DNA of 64,000 nucleotides from Brienomyrus brachyistius (Eukaryota > Chordata > Actinopteri > Osteoglossiformes > Mormyridae): assembly GCF_023856365.1 (NCBI RefSeq), contig NC_064535.1, positions 15,759,863-15,823,862 on the forward strand, read 5' to 3'. Each line of letters opens with the position of its first letter. The stretch's first letter is position 1. Shown piece by piece: positions 34,988 through 47,087 of the stretch. Under the pieces are notes generated by a model. The model was not told the origin of the DNA. It did not search any database and worked only from the letters and a program-made list of their open reading frames with translations. The position numbers were made by a program, and so were the translations under genes.

Positions 34988-35053
34988 GATCTTCGTGCCT
35001 CAGTTGGTCCAATCAGATCAGAGTTGAGCGGGTTAAGTTGTGCAGTGGTGCCT
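34988..35053 (-). promoter_or_regulatory. tnnt2-like: Troponin T 5' untranslated region with possible splice acceptor
   Basis: On the minus strand the 64 bases before the ATG are preceded by a convincing acceptor: CTTTGTTCTTCCTACTTGTG followed by CAG, with the AG at 35053-35052. A 5' untranslated intron would therefore end there, and the promoter and first exon would lie further right. The donor was not found. An M-CAT-like word (CATTCCT) lies at about 35221, which may be chance. Confidence 0.35.
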
Positions 35054-36919
35054 GCACAAGTAGGAAGAACAAAGTCAGGAAAAGATCCAAGAATTTAAAG
35101 TCAGACCTTGGTCACATGATCTCTGGTGAAGGAGCCTTTTGGACAGATGGACGCGTGTCTATTTTCTACCTTCTGGATGCTCTCTCCCCCTTGAGACCTC
35201 AACCCTGGAGTTTCCACCAAGCATTCCTTTGTATGGCCTGACAAGAGGAGCTATTTCTGAAAAGGAACAGATGGACCCACCCTTGTGCGTCCATGCCCTG
35301 ATAACACTGACATATTTCAGTGTCACCTAAGTGGAAGAATATCATTGAAAATGTTGAATTCTAGGAGCAAGAATATCCCAGTTGGGAAAAAAATTAGTAC
35401 TTAGTGTTTATTTAAAGAAACAACCAATTTTTTGTCTCTCTTTTTGTAAATCTCAATGGAAATATGGATGTTGTAACATGAAATATACGTTTTATATACT
35501 TTGTAATGCAGTCTACCTTTTTTCTCTCAGCAAAGAAAGAATGTAAACTACATTAGCTTTATATTTTTTTCCTGATATGTTTTCAATGAATTTTATGTCA
35601 TATTAAATGAAAACAACTGGAGAACTTTCTAATAGTGGTAATATTAATGAAAATACATATATTACTGTTTTAATATCAAAGACAGCTTTATGTAAATTCA
35701 TAATTGTCTGATAATTTGCTTCTGTCAAAAATATATACAGTATGTAAATATACGAAATTGGTTAGTAATTGTAATATAGTTATTAGTTTGGAATAAAACA
35801 CTTCACACTAATTGATTGGTTTCCTATGAACATTGCAGTAAAAAATAAACAATTAGAGCAGGGAATGTTTTAGCTTAAGTTAACTTTCAGTTGTTATTTT
35901 TAGTACGTATACAAACGAATCAGCATAAGAGAGAAGGTGATAGGATTAGAGCAATATCAGAGCTTACTGCTGACTGAATCCAGACAGGCATTCCTTTTGT
36001 GTGCTGATAGATAAATCTCAGAATGAGGTCACTATCTGTCTTCGCATGTAATATCTATCTCCATAAACATAGCAGACTTTAAAAATTTGAATGTACTAGG
36101 TATTAAAATGTTTATTTTAAATATTTTTTTCTTTTCATATATGTAGAGTTATGCGGATTATTGTTTTCTGGCAGTTCCTGTTTTTTTACCATACGTTTTT
36201 TTTTGACTAAATTATAAATGATGTGAAGAGACAGGTGGTGCAGGCAACTGGCAAGTCTGCTGTCTAGGGGAAGCTCTCAGTAGAAGGCCTCAGTGCCACT
36301 GAACATGTCTCAGCAGGGCCTTTGCTCAGCCTTCCTCGCATATTCTGGATGACAATCACACCTCCCCCGTTAACACTGCTGTCCTGCTGTATGACTCTCT
36401 GCTTCTGGGGGAGGTGGGGGTCAGTGAAATCCCACGGTTACAACGGAGGCGGTCTGTCCTCAAGACAGCTCAACATGCTCCAGCCAGCCAGCATGCTTAC
36501 TAACGCTTAGGCCAAAATGTTTGTGATGTGCTGTTCAATGCCTGGCAAACAGACTCAACAAAAAAAAAAGGTCAGACTTGGCTTGTGGACCTTCTTGGTT
36601 GCTGTTTCTTAAGGCTAGATACCAGGTAAATTTAACTGCGCTGAACTGACTCACAGTGTTTTGTGTACGTATAAATATTTTATGTTCTTAGGACTTCATT
36701 AAGCTATTGTGACTGGAGAGCAGGCTGACTCATTGGGTAGGCTGCAGTCCATTGAGCTTGACTTATCAAGGGTCGGCTTGACAGTGTCTAAAGATAAATG
36801 CCTTTACGGAGAAGTGGAACAGTGGGAGGTTTAGTGCCGGGTATTCAGAGCCTCACTTTTTATCGTCTTTATAAGGCATGCTTGGTTCGTTTACTAGGAT
36901 GTCTTGTTGTTTATGGGTG
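35054..36919. other. AT-rich sequence upstream of troponin T
   Basis: About 1.9 kb, possibly containing the first exon, intron and promoter of the minus-strand troponin T gene. I could not place a donor or a transcription start with confidence. No other gene recognised. Confidence 0.3.
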
Positions 36920-37118
36920 TGGGGTGTGGCTCATTAGGTTAGGCCTCTGTGCCAACAATCAGAACAGCACTGGTTGAATTCCTGTGGTTGGAGAAATGAT
37001 TTTGCCCTCAAGTGAAACCCTTAAGCCCAATAGCTCCAGGCACTAGCTAGGCCCTACTTTCTCAAATGTATGTTGCTTTGGATAAAAACATCTACTATAT
37101 AAAAAATGCATTTACAGT
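36920..37118 (+). mobile_element. V-SINE-like element
   Basis: Head GTGTGGCTCATTAGGTTAGG, B-box-like CTGGTTGAATTCC, core CCAATAGCTCCAGGCACTAG, tail TTGCTTTGGATAAAAACATC and TACTATATAAAAAATGC. Matches in layout the copies at 32455, 37981 and 40456. Confidence 0.65.
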
Positions 37119-37409
37119 TTGCGGGGATGTCTGCCTCAATTCTTCAGTATCGACATGAAAATGTATAAACCATCAAGGGGAATCATGCATACAAAAATGG
37201 CTTTTTGCTTTTAATTGCTGCCGGATGAGCAATGTAGAGCGACCCTGACATCACATTTGCGGATATTATTTTACATCTGCAGCTCACCTGTATTTACCTT
37301 TAATGGTAATGCCTGACTCAGTCATGTAACGGTGTCAGGTACGGGCCCCCACTTGCTGTGTCATTGGTTTCTTCATGTTTGTCTTCCTGCGTTTCTTCAG
37401 AAACCGAGC

Positions 37410-37620
37410 ACCCAGCATTTGCCTTTCAGTACGTCATCGTCGCTGAGCCTCTGGAACCCGCAGAAATGAGGAAAACGCGAGAGCGAGGTTGCCCGCCTGT
37501 TTCTGCATGAGCTCTTCTCCGTAACGGGAAGCAGGAGGAGCGTGATGGAGCGTGACGGCCTCGTTGACGGCCGCTGGCAGCTTCTTCGCTTGGCTCATTC
37601 ACACAACCTTGTTCTTTCTG
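37410..37620. other. CpG-rich short segment, possibly conserved or exonic
   Basis: About 200 bp with clustered CpG (for example AACGCGAGAGCGAGG and GACGGCCTCGTTGACGGCCG) in an AT-rich setting. It is not part of any repeat I recognise. It could be an exon or promoter, perhaps upstream of the minus-strand troponin T, or a regulatory element. Confidence 0.25.
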
Positions 37621-37714
37621 TTTTCAATGTAACCGAATTGCAGAAATGAATTCCTCACTGTCAGGGTCTCCCTGGACTGTAATAGGTGCCTTTGTCTTTT
37701 AGATGTATTTGTCT

Positions 37715-37815
37715 ATATTCAGTTCCCAGCTTCACCTATTCTGCTTGGGACAGGCTCCAGCTCCCTCCTCCCACATCTCCGACCACGCGATTGAATGGTG
37801 GATGGATGGATTCAT
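37715..37815 (+). mobile_element. SINE tail fragment
   Basis: Ends TTGAATGGTGGATGGATGGA after GGGACAGGCTCCAGCTCCC, matching the 3' end of the main SINE family; 5' truncated. Confidence 0.45.
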
Positions 37816-37980
37816 GCTTTTGATCAGTTTGTACATTTGTTAAAAAAGAGACAGCAATATAGCATTGCCATACAACCATATGAATACTCATTTATTTAAT
37901 TTCACTATAACACACGGTCTTCAAACTCAAAATATAATTTTATACTAATCATCCCAAAAAGACCAGTTTGAAAGCTGAAG

Positions 37981-38180
37981 GGCTAACAGGTGGATAAAGG
38001 GACTCTGTAGATTAGGACTCGTGCTCATGATCAGAAGGTCATTAGTTCCAATCCCGTGGTTGGGAGAGTGATTTCACAGTTGGACCCTTGAGCTAGGCCC
38101 TTAACCGCAATCGCTTAGGTTCCTCAGCTATATGTCACTTTGGATGAAAACGTGACCGGCATAAATAAATGTCATGTAAA
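37981..38180 (+). mobile_element. V-SINE-like element
   Basis: Head GGTGGATAAAGGGACTCTGT, B-box-like ATTAGTTCCAATCCC, core CTTAACCGCAATCGCTTAGG, tail TATGTCACTTTGGATGAAAA ending in AATAAATGTCATGTAAA. Confidence 0.65.
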
Positions 38181-39545
38181 AGTAATTATGCTTGTCGCTA
38201 CCATGATTAGTTTCTTCTTTCCCTCCCAGCACCTGAAGCACGGAAGACTTTGCCGAGTGTAATAGAGTATGAGGTGGCCACGGACTAGATTTCCTTGTGT
38301 GTTATTTTTTTCCTTTGAATCTGCAGGGAAAAGCAAGCGTCTTTAAATGGGGGGGTTGGGATGAAGAATGTCGAATCGAATGCTTTTTTTTCTCCGGCTG
38401 TCCTTCGTATTGAGGCTGCGGGAGAAAATGCGATTTCGTGCACAAGGGAAGATGAAAGCGAGATAAGGGGTAGATTCCTGGCTCTTTGTTGAAATGCATC
38501 TAAGAATGGGCCTCATGACAGGCTGCGAGTCCCTGACCAGGTCACCTCCGTGACAACGATGACAAGATTGGTTCTGCTCTTAAGAATCCCTTTCTGGAGG
38601 TGGGCAGGACAGCGTGGTAACCGACAGGAAGGTATTCGCTTTGTTCTGAGCTGTAGAGGCATGTGCAGATCTACACTTTGTAGATTTGTTAATAAAAGTT
38701 TTCCGTGAGTGGATACATCTTCCCCAAGCTCATTCTGCTGCGGTGCTTATTTGCGACTAGCAGGTGGGGCTTCTTTTATTTAATCCAGCCCTTTGTTTGA
38801 CCTCTGGGTGCAGGACACAGCTGTGTCTATCAATAGCTTCACAAGAAGACTCCTATTAATAGCTGCTTCCCTGGATACATTCTCTACGTTTTTCAAGGGA
38901 CCGTCACCTCATCTCCGCACCATGCACTGTGACGTAAATTGATTGTGAGCTCACCTGCTAGTCCCCATCCTAATACTGGTGGTTATTTGCTTCTGTTTTT
39001 CAGGTGGTCCTGCCCAAGACTTTGGAGAAAGAATGGCGTATAGACTAAAGATGTTCTGTGACGAGGTCAGTCTCCATGACAGCAGAGGAAACCTGAGTTT
39101 GTGGCATCAGACCGGAATGACACGGTACAGCTCCTGTTAACATCAGCTGAAGCAAACAATTGAAGCTGATTCACGAAATCAAATAATTTTCTCTCAGTGC
39201 ATACCTTTTGGAAGAGAGCCTTATACTTAATCTTATTAAATGGCAATTCTCAATGTCTGTAAGGAAAAGCCATATCTGATTCATTTACCAAGCTGACCAA
39301 TTCAATCAACTTCAATGTACACACACTCACAAGGAATGCATACAGATACTGAATGAGATGAAGATTCCCTTTTCTCCAAAACAAAGTCGACGAGTCTGGA
39401 TAATGGGCAGTTTAATGGTAAATGAATGACTCTTTCTCTAAATTAGTGGTTAAATGAAGAATTTTTGTACCTATATTGTCTCTTCTCTATTTCTCAGTCC
39501 AGCTGAAATGAATACTAGTGATGTTATTTCACCATTTACTATAGT
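38181..39545. other. Unique sequence, no gene recognised
   Basis: About 1.4 kb with no supportable gene. Several short stretches are moderately CpG-bearing but show no clear frame. Confidence 0.3.
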
Positions 39546-39558
39546 ATTATGCTATTAT

Positions 39559-39693
39559 CCATCCATCCATTTTCCAAACCGCTTATCCTACTGTGTCGCG
39601 GGGGGTCCGGAGCCTATCCCGGAAGCGATGGGCACGAGGCAGGGAACAACCCAGGATGGGGGGCCAGCCCATCGCAGGGCACACTCACACACC
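39559..39693 (-). mobile_element. 5'-truncated SINE copy with 13-bp target duplication
   Basis: The last 135 bp of the main SINE family in minus orientation: CCATCCATCCATTTTCCAAA, GGGGGGTCCGGAGCCTATCC, GGGGGGCCAGCCCATCGCAG. It is flanked by identical 13-bp words ATTATGCTATTAT at 39546-39558 and 39694-39706. The perfect duplication and low divergence mark a fairly recent, 5'-truncated, target-primed insertion. Confidence 0.9.
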
Positions 39694-40401
39694 ATTATGC
39701 TATTATGTTGTTTGTGATACATTCACCCTTTGGGAATGAATGAATGGATGTATCTTTTTATCCCGAAAGCTCTGTGCTCAGCTATTCCTTATCCATTGAC
39801 GTGTTAACATTAGGCTGACGGTGGATTCAGGTGACCTGCCACTTCTTTATAACTGCAGTCCTTCCAGATGGTGGCCCTATTAGCAGTGCCATTTGATCTT
39901 ACCTACAGTGTCTCACCCACAGTTGTGTTTTGGAATTTCTGTTTGCTGTGTTCTAACAGTTTCATTTGAGTTTAATTCCACAGACGATGTGGTGTCCATC
40001 CCAAATGTAGCTTGATGGTAGGTCAGGGTAAAAGTTTACTAAAAACATGTACATGATTTATTAGGATTTCCCTACTCATACAGACCAACTCAATAGATCA
40101 TAATGCATCCATCTTCGCATATATCCATCATCCTCAAAATCAAAGGAATTTATTACTATTCCAGGAGCAGATATATGGTGGCAGTAAATATGTGATATTT
40201 GCTGGTATCAGGGATGAAGCAACTTTTAATGTGTTGCTTAGAATTACATTCGTCATTTTGTGCTTTTATATAGAAGTGTTATGTATCTATTTCCTTCAAA
40301 TAAGGTCAGGGAACGATTTCCAGTTTTTCTCAATGTTGCCATTTTTCCTTTTACTTTTAACCAATTCAAAGTCATTTTGACTTGTAAAAATGCGACACTA
40401 T

Positions 40402-40428
40402 AAAAAAAAAAAAAAAAAAAAAAAAAAA
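40402..40428. repeat. Poly-A run
   Basis: 27 consecutive A residues, just before a V-SINE-like element. Confidence 0.9.
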
Positions 40429-40455
40429 CGTTTTCATCATAGTGTGGCATCACCC

Positions 40456-40655
40456 AGGCTGGGTGGTATGTGACTCAACAGGTTGGCCTGTGATTGGAAG
40501 GTTGACGGTTCAAATTCCAGGAACGGTAAAATGATTTTCACTGAAGGGCCCTTGAGCAAGGCCTTCAACATCCAATTGCTCCAGATACTGTGTGCTTTCT
40601 CAAAAAAGAAAACAATATCGCTTTAGATAAAAGAGTCTGCTAAATAAATAGGAAG
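40456..40655 (+). mobile_element. V-SINE-like element
   Basis: Head GGCTGGGTGGTATGTGACTC, B-box-like GACGGTTCAAATTCC, core CTTGAGCAAGGCCTTCAAC and CCAATTGCTCCAGATAC, tail CGCTTTAGATAAAAGAGTCT followed by GCTAAATAAATAGG. Confidence 0.7.
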
Positions 40656-42025
40656 AATGTATATATATATATATATATATATCTCATTGGATCACGGACT
40701 GTGTCTGACTGTTAATGTAACATATGAGGCATTGTGCCCTTAGGTCAGTGAAACTCTGAGAAATTTTCACTGTGACCCACCCCTGATTTCATGAGAAATT
40801 CATTATATCCCCAGAGACAGTTTGTCAACGAATTCTTTGTACCAAAGGAACAGAGAAAATTGAATATATATATACAGAATGTGAAAGACACAGAATGACA
40901 TTTCCTCCCTTTTCCCTTAACATGTAATAGAAAACCCACAAAAGGGTGCTTTTCCATGCAATATTTGTTTAAAACATCAAGCATATATATTTTTCATATT
41001 ATTACACTTTTAACAATGTTGTCCAGAGCTAATTTTCATTTTGTGTAGCACGGATAACGGCAGACAGGTAATTTGTGTAACACCTTTTACTCTGAGGCTT
41101 GCTAATGAATAATAACATGGATGTAATGACATTCTGTGGACGATGCTGGTCCACAAACTGCCATCACAAAGCCACTAATATATCGGTCTGGGGAATCACT
41201 TTGGAGATACGAGCAAGTTCATATTAATGGGATTATATGCGTTATGTGTAATATCACAGAAGTCACTACTTTGTGTGAGTACGGAAATACACCGACATGG
41301 AATTGCCTTTGATTCTTATCAGCGAAACACAATTTGGATTTGGGATAGATTGCTATAGCTCTAACTATTCTTCCAGATTTTAGAATAATGAAGCTAAAAT
41401 CTGTATTGAAATACATAACCAATTTTTTGGCACTGATTTAGTGATTTAATTACGACCTGTAACTATTTTTGTCCTCAGATGGGTGGTTGTGTTTTGTGGG
41501 AAGGGGGATGTGGGTGTCTTGGGTGGGAAGTTCCGGTGACCACGGTTGTTCAAGCAGATTCATTCCACTTGTCTAACGTTCATGACAGAATGTATTAATT
41601 TCTATGTTTTGCTCCTTCTCATCCCTAGTAGGTGAGACATAACCAGACCAGTCCCTAACCCTGCAATGTTTGGATTCAAGACCTGACTTGGACTCACCCA
41701 GGAATGACTTGTTTCCATTCCTGACTTCAGCCACTTTGTCAAAAAGATGTCATACATTTTTTCATACATAATTCACATACAGTGAATATGTATGTAATAA
41801 TTTACGTACAAAATACACATACAATTTTGAAATCATATGCAGAATCTTATCGTTTTGGACCCTGGAGGGTGGGGGTGGGTGTGACATATTTTTTCAGGCT
41901 GAGCCCTCCTGAGGGTCAAATCCTAGAATCAGCCGTGGCGATCACCAAAGCACAGCAGTCCCACTGTACATATAGACTGGCAAAAGACTGTAACATATGT
42001 ATTTACTAGCTATTTTAAGACGCCA
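40656..42025. other. Unique AT-rich sequence; possible conserved non-coding block
   Basis: After a (TA)n run at 40662-40681 there is about 1.3 kb with no gene or repeat. The part at about 41000-41450 contains homeodomain-like TAAT words and balanced unique sequence, as often seen in conserved non-coding elements. Conservation cannot be judged here. Confidence 0.25.
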
Positions 42026-42029
42026 TCCT

Positions 42030-42240
42030 GCCTTTCATGTTCTAACCACTTATCCTACAAGGTCATAGAGGGCCTGGAGAAAAATCACAGGCAGGTCATT
42101 GTAGGGCTCATGCGTGCAATTTCAAGATGCTATTTCTCATAAATGCATGTCTTTGGACTGTAGGAGAAAACCTGAACAGCCGCATAACAAGCTAACATGG
42201 ATAAAACACGCAACACACAAGGTGGGATTGAAATGCGTTT
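42030..42240 (-). mobile_element. SINE copy, degraded
   Basis: Reversed family landmarks are recognisable: AACCACTTATCCTACAAGGT, TGCATGTCTTTGGACTGTAG, GAGAAAACCTGAACAGCC and a reversed B-box-like GGTGGGATTGAAATGCG. Confidence 0.5.
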
Positions 42241-43004
42241 TGTTATTCAAGGTGTTATGGGGCAGCAAGATTTTTCTTTGAACGGGGGGCAGGTCAGGGT
42301 CCTCTCAGTTCACTTCAGCAATGGGTGTAGTCTAGTGTTCTGTCTTCCGCAGCCCCTGTGTGTATTTTGGACAAAAGTGTATACTACAAGTATGTAAATA
42401 GCAAACCTCAACCCAAAAGCCCAATAAATCACTTTTTTTCTCTCTCTTAGCAACACAGTTAAAACAAGACATTTGCTAAGTACAGGTCAATATTTAATTC
42501 AAAAATAAAACTTATTGTAAGATAGAATTTGATAAAGCAGGCAACATGTGGGATCATGTGCGAGAGCAAGATACAAGACAGAAAAGACTGTAGAAAGTGG
42601 CATTTCTCACACCTTTACATGGTAAATAAATTAATAGAAGCAGCATAAAATGCACTTACCACTGAATCTGATATAAAATAATAGCTATGAAGTTAAAGTA
42701 TCAAATGTTAACTTCACTTCTTCTGTATAGAACCTGCAGTCATTTTAAAACACATGGCCTCAAGATCTCGAGAAAATTATTCCATTATCATGAGAAAACA
42801 ATTTTAAAATTATGATGTGATACCTTTCTTGGCTTAGCTAATTAATGGATTTTACAGACAATTTAAAAGAAAAAAACATAAACCAGGTTTTTGGGGGTAC
42901 TGTGGGGGCTGCTACATGGTAGGAGGGGCTAGAGCCCCCCCCCCCCCAAGCTCCTCCCAGTGCCGCCACTGCGCCCTGCAAACATGTCGATGTCAAGCAA
43001 TATC

Positions 43005-43165
43005 CATCCATCATGCAACTGCTTGTCCTTTTCAGGTTAGCAGTGATCCTAGAAGCAATCTGAGGATGCACATGCCACAAAGCCGGGGACACCGCGGACA
43101 GGACACCAGCAGCCAATGGCAGGGCAATCTCACACACCCGATGACACGTCAGGGTGAATACGGAG
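43005..43165 (-). mobile_element. SINE tail fragment, degraded
   Basis: ATCCATCCATCATGCAACTG, CTTGTCCTTTTCAGG and GGACACCAGCAGCCAATGGC fit the reversed tail region of the main SINE family. A C-run lies just to the left (42936-42947). Confidence 0.4.
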
Positions 43166-43394
43166 ACCTCCATTAACCTAGCTGCCGTATCTTGGACTAA
43201 AGAAGGAAATCAGAGAAAAATCCTTACACGCACAAACACACACCCACCGACGCTAACAATTCACTCCATTCATTTCTATGGGCATAATCCTAATCCCAAC
43301 AATTCCAACCTTAACTCCCACCCAGCCCCAACCTTAACAATAAGTAACCAAACAAAATACAAGACTTTTGACATTTTCATTTTTTTGATTGCAG

Positions 43395-43530
43395 TCACAT
43401 ATAAATACAAGCCGACACACGAAACATGCAAACGCAAAGAACTGCAGAGAGGGATTCAAACCAACAACCCTGAAGCTGTGACTTCATATTACTACCCAAT
43501 AAACCACCAGGCTGCCATATTGGGACCCTG
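43395..43530 (-). mobile_element. SINE head fragment, degraded
   Basis: GAAACATGCAAACGCAAAGA, GAGGGATTCAAACCAACAAC (reversed B-box) and GCTGTGACTTCATATTACTA correspond to the reversed 5' half of the main SINE family. Confidence 0.45.
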
Positions 43531-43654
43531 GTATACACGTAGTGTAAAAAGGGGGGAAGTATTGATGAAATCACCCTGTACAAGGAAAAATGGCCGTTAG
43601 ACAAATAAATAGAATGAGTTGCACAAAAAACAGGAAGCATGTAAAACAAATCTT

Positions 43655-43735
43655 TTTTAGCGGTGGGGTGGCTCAGTGGGTAACATTGTGTCCTCACACC
43701 TCCAGGCGTGTAGGTCGGTATTTCCGCAGTGCCCC
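43655..43735 (+). mobile_element. SINE head fragment
   Basis: GGTGGGGTGGCTCAGTGGGT followed by AACATTGTGTCCTCACACC is a tRNA-like SINE head; the rest is not recognisable. Confidence 0.4.
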
Positions 43736-44214
43736 CTTTTGGGGGAGGGGGGGAGTGCTCTTAACGACATTCCATTACATTTTGTCAGGCTATGCGGCAT
43801 ATGGAAAGTGCTGCATTAAATTCATTAGGCTCTCGTCACAGTACGTTGTTGTTGCCACCCGACCTCATTAGCCTGGAATAGCCTGGAAGTCAACATTTGC
43901 TTTCTGCGGACACTGGTGGACTTTGTTGTCCTGTCCCATTATATCTCTGGGCATTCATGGATGGGGATAAGGTCAGGCTTTTTTTAAATTTTTTTTTTAA
44001 TGGTACAGAGTTCCTTTAAATTAGCAGTGCTGGATGAGTGGAATATGCTAATTCAGCTGAATTAAGCATTACGAAAACATATAAAACAGTCTGATCATGT
44101 ATATCTTCATATAAGTTTATGGATATTTGATATATCGATATAATAATCTTTTCCCTAATTTATCATTTAAATAATACTGTATGTATTGCAATTATTAGCA
44201 GGTAGATACCCATA

Positions 44215-44365
44215 TGACGTCCATGCTTTTCCCATAACCAATGAGGGGACCCATAAAACGCAGGGAGAAGCTGCACATAGACACAATGAGGATCAAACAC
44301 ACGCAGTTCTGGAGGTGTTGAGGCTACAGCCAAACGTGCCGAGACACCACTGCCCCAGGTTATGA
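44215..44365 (-). mobile_element. SINE head fragment, degraded
   Basis: AAACGCAGGGAGAAGCTGCA, GAGGATCAAACACACGC (reversed B-box) and GAGGTGTTGAGGCTACAGCC, followed by GAGACACCACTGCCCC, match the reversed head of the main SINE family. Confidence 0.5.
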
Positions 44366-45490
44366 AGTCCTGAATGGTTATTTGATTAAACATATTTAAG
44401 CTGATCACCAATGATTAGTATAATGTTATTTAACATGGAAATAAAGTCAAGATAAGCACACTGAGCTACTGAGTTTGCATAAATCAACATGAAACATGCC
44501 AGCCTCCTAAACCGCTTCTATTTCGAAAGTCGTAAACAATGATACTATTCAGAAAACAGAAACTCAGACGTGTGGCCATACAGAAAAATTTTGTCGAATG
44601 CAAGAAAACAAAACAAAAAAATCTGCAGTTACGCCCTTGTCATGATCACTATGCTAGGAGTTAAAAACAGACTTTGAACAGGTGACTGTTCAGATCCATC
44701 CTTGAGAAGGAATGCCATTTCACACCATAATTTGAATTACATTGCTTATATCTTGGGTACAGTAAGACCTTTATCATTTAAATTATTTATGTATTTATTT
44801 TCTGGTTATTGAACCTAATATCGTCTGTAAAATAATACACGGAGAAATAAATTATTCATATGTTAAAAGGTTACACTTATTTCTTTGGTCACGCACGATA
44901 CTCTCTGATCCAGACTGCATCTGCATAGTAGGAGTGGGGCAGTTCAATAAACTGAAAAACATGTTCAGAAATATGTTTAATCTACTCCATGATTTTTCAT
45001 GCGGTGTTTCCAGACACCAACTGATATCGATGAGCAGTAGCGCCTCAAGGACTTGGTCTGAAAGCAAGAGAAAAGCATGCTTGAAATTAGCTACTAAAAT
45101 TACTGCAAGCCAGGCAAATGTCATGGCTGCAATTAGCCTCTTCTAATTAGCGTGGATGCAGATTCAAATTCTGTTATTCCAAACATGCTCCTTTTCTGTG
45201 TAGTAATTAACGACTGAGGTTTTGACTGAGTATTTCATTTGCGGCATTTGTGTTTCGTTATTAAAACTGCACTATTTCAGAAAATATCAGTGAGTCTGAT
45301 GCAGGCGTGATAGATGAATATTAGAATCAAAGTTGATGTGATGGGCTTGGTAATGTGTTTATAACAACCAGACTGAAGGTTATCTTGACAGAGAAAGGAA
45401 AGTGATATAATGAATGAATAATATTAGGCCTATGAAAATATATATGAAATATAGGTCTATTAAGCTGTTTTTTAAATCACTGGAACAAAC
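44366..45490. other. Unique AT-rich sequence; possible conserved non-coding block
   Basis: No gene recognised. The part at about 44940-45300 is unusually rich in homeodomain-like words (GCAATTAGCC, TCTAATTAGC, TAATTAACG), and has no repeat signature. It is a candidate enhancer, on appearance only. Confidence 0.25.
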
Positions 45491-45612
45491 AGATTTCAGG
45501 TTCCGAACCCAGGAGGGATTTAAGATTTCAGGTTCCGATCCCAGGAGGGATTTAAGATTTCAGGTTCCGATCCCAGGAGGGATTTAAGATTTCAGGTTCC
45601 GATCCCAGGAGA
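45491..45612. repeat. Tandem repeat, 32-bp unit, 3.8 copies
   Basis: Units begin AGATTTCAGGTTCCGA at 45491, 45523, 45555 and 45587, an exact 32-bp period. The first unit differs by one base (GAACCC versus GATCCC); the last breaks off after CCCAGGAGAG. The word GGTTCCGATCCC resembles a tRNA B-box, so the unit may derive from a SINE. The near-identity of units points to recent expansion. Confidence 0.95.
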
Positions 45613-46209
45613 GTTTTACCTGCTATTATACTTTTAGAAAAGTATATATCTGTCCTTGTATAATTTATATTAATACTGTTGCTTTAGGTATGGAAGTTTG
45701 TAAGCAAATAAATAATGTATACGTTTCTGGAATGTTGCTAAATATATAAGAAGCTCATAGGCTCGATAGAAGGCGTCTAAAATAAATGATTTTGCATTTA
45801 TGTAAATGAGCTTTTGCATTTATGTAGAAATGCATTTTTAACCGACGTGCCTTTGATTCAGGAACAGAGGAACAAGGGCTTTGCTTGCTGCCAGCATTGC
45901 AGTGAATAACTAAAGTTAAATTAAACCTCATTGGGGCTGACTGCAGCAATGCTGAAGAGGTCAGGTTCATCTCACCTTGACACTGGCACTGCGGTAGTTT
46001 CATATTGCTCGAAATGCAGCCCCCGCAGCAAAATCTAACACGTTAATAATTTGCAAATGTTTCTGTATAGCATTAGATTATTTAAATGGCAAAGTATATA
46101 GATTACTATTCCTCGATATGTGTTTTGGACTCTTTAATTATATGTCGTTTGTATGCAGAGGCAATGAATATCTTGTAAATGTAAATATTTTGAAACAGAG
46201 ATTCACTTT

Positions 46210-46405
46210 AAGCAGTAGTTTCACAGCTCCAAGGTTGGGGTTCTTGTCCTGCCTCTACTCTGTGAGTTTGCATCTTCCCCCCAGGTGTGTATGGGTTTCT
46301 TCCCGTACTTTTCATCCACCGTGTCTCCTGCCCTGTGATTCTGGGCATAGGCTCCAGGCTTACACACCTCATCGCTGTCCCTGGTCCCTGAAGCCCACCT
46401 CATTC
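46210..46405 (+). mobile_element. SINE copy, degraded
   Basis: TCACAGCTCCAAGGTTGGGG, GTGAGTTTGCATCTTCCCCC, GTATGGGTTTCTTCCCGTAC and GGGCATAGGCTCCAGGCTTA occur in the order of the main SINE family in plus orientation. Confidence 0.55.
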
Positions 46406-46439
46406 GTCGATTTTCTCTCAGCTTGTATTTAGTTTATTG

Positions 46440-47087
46440 AAGTAATAATCAGGAAGAGCTTTGACAGATATATCAAGCCTCAATCAGTTTGACATCTTGT
46501 TCAATTATGAATCTGTTATTTTAATTTTGACAATTTTTTTTGTTGTTTATGATCACTGCGATGAAACACGGATGATTTCCTTTGTGACAGAGACACGATG
46601 GGTAAATACGGTGACAGAATTGTGCGTCAAAGAAAACTGAAACATTTTGTTCTTTCCGTGAAGAAAACAGCCACCTGTGTTTCAGTTCCCATCCTCTGTT
46701 AGATCTGTTTCCGTTAGATCATCATATTTCTCAAATGCTACCCAGGGAGCCGCTGTCCTTCTTAAAACAGTTTTGGTCAGTAAATTCCTTTTGTATCGTG
46801 AACGACATATGAATGATCGTTAAAAGAAAATCAGCAACACAGCACACAAGTTGTGACTTTGAAACTCAATAATTCATTGCAACTATTTCAACTTCCTTTC
46901 ATAAGAAACTGTGGCAAAATCAAAACTCAATGAAAGCCTTAGACTATGAAACAACACTGTGCACCAGAGCTGGGTTTGAATCCCACTTCTGCTTTCTCTT
47001 ACCGTCTGGCCTACATTGCCTTGATGTCCTCAATAAGTAGCTGGAAGACAGAGTCATTTTTCTTCCAGAATTATTAACAGTATTTAG
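46440..47087. other. Unique AT-rich sequence
   Basis: No gene or repeat recognised. Confidence 0.3.
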
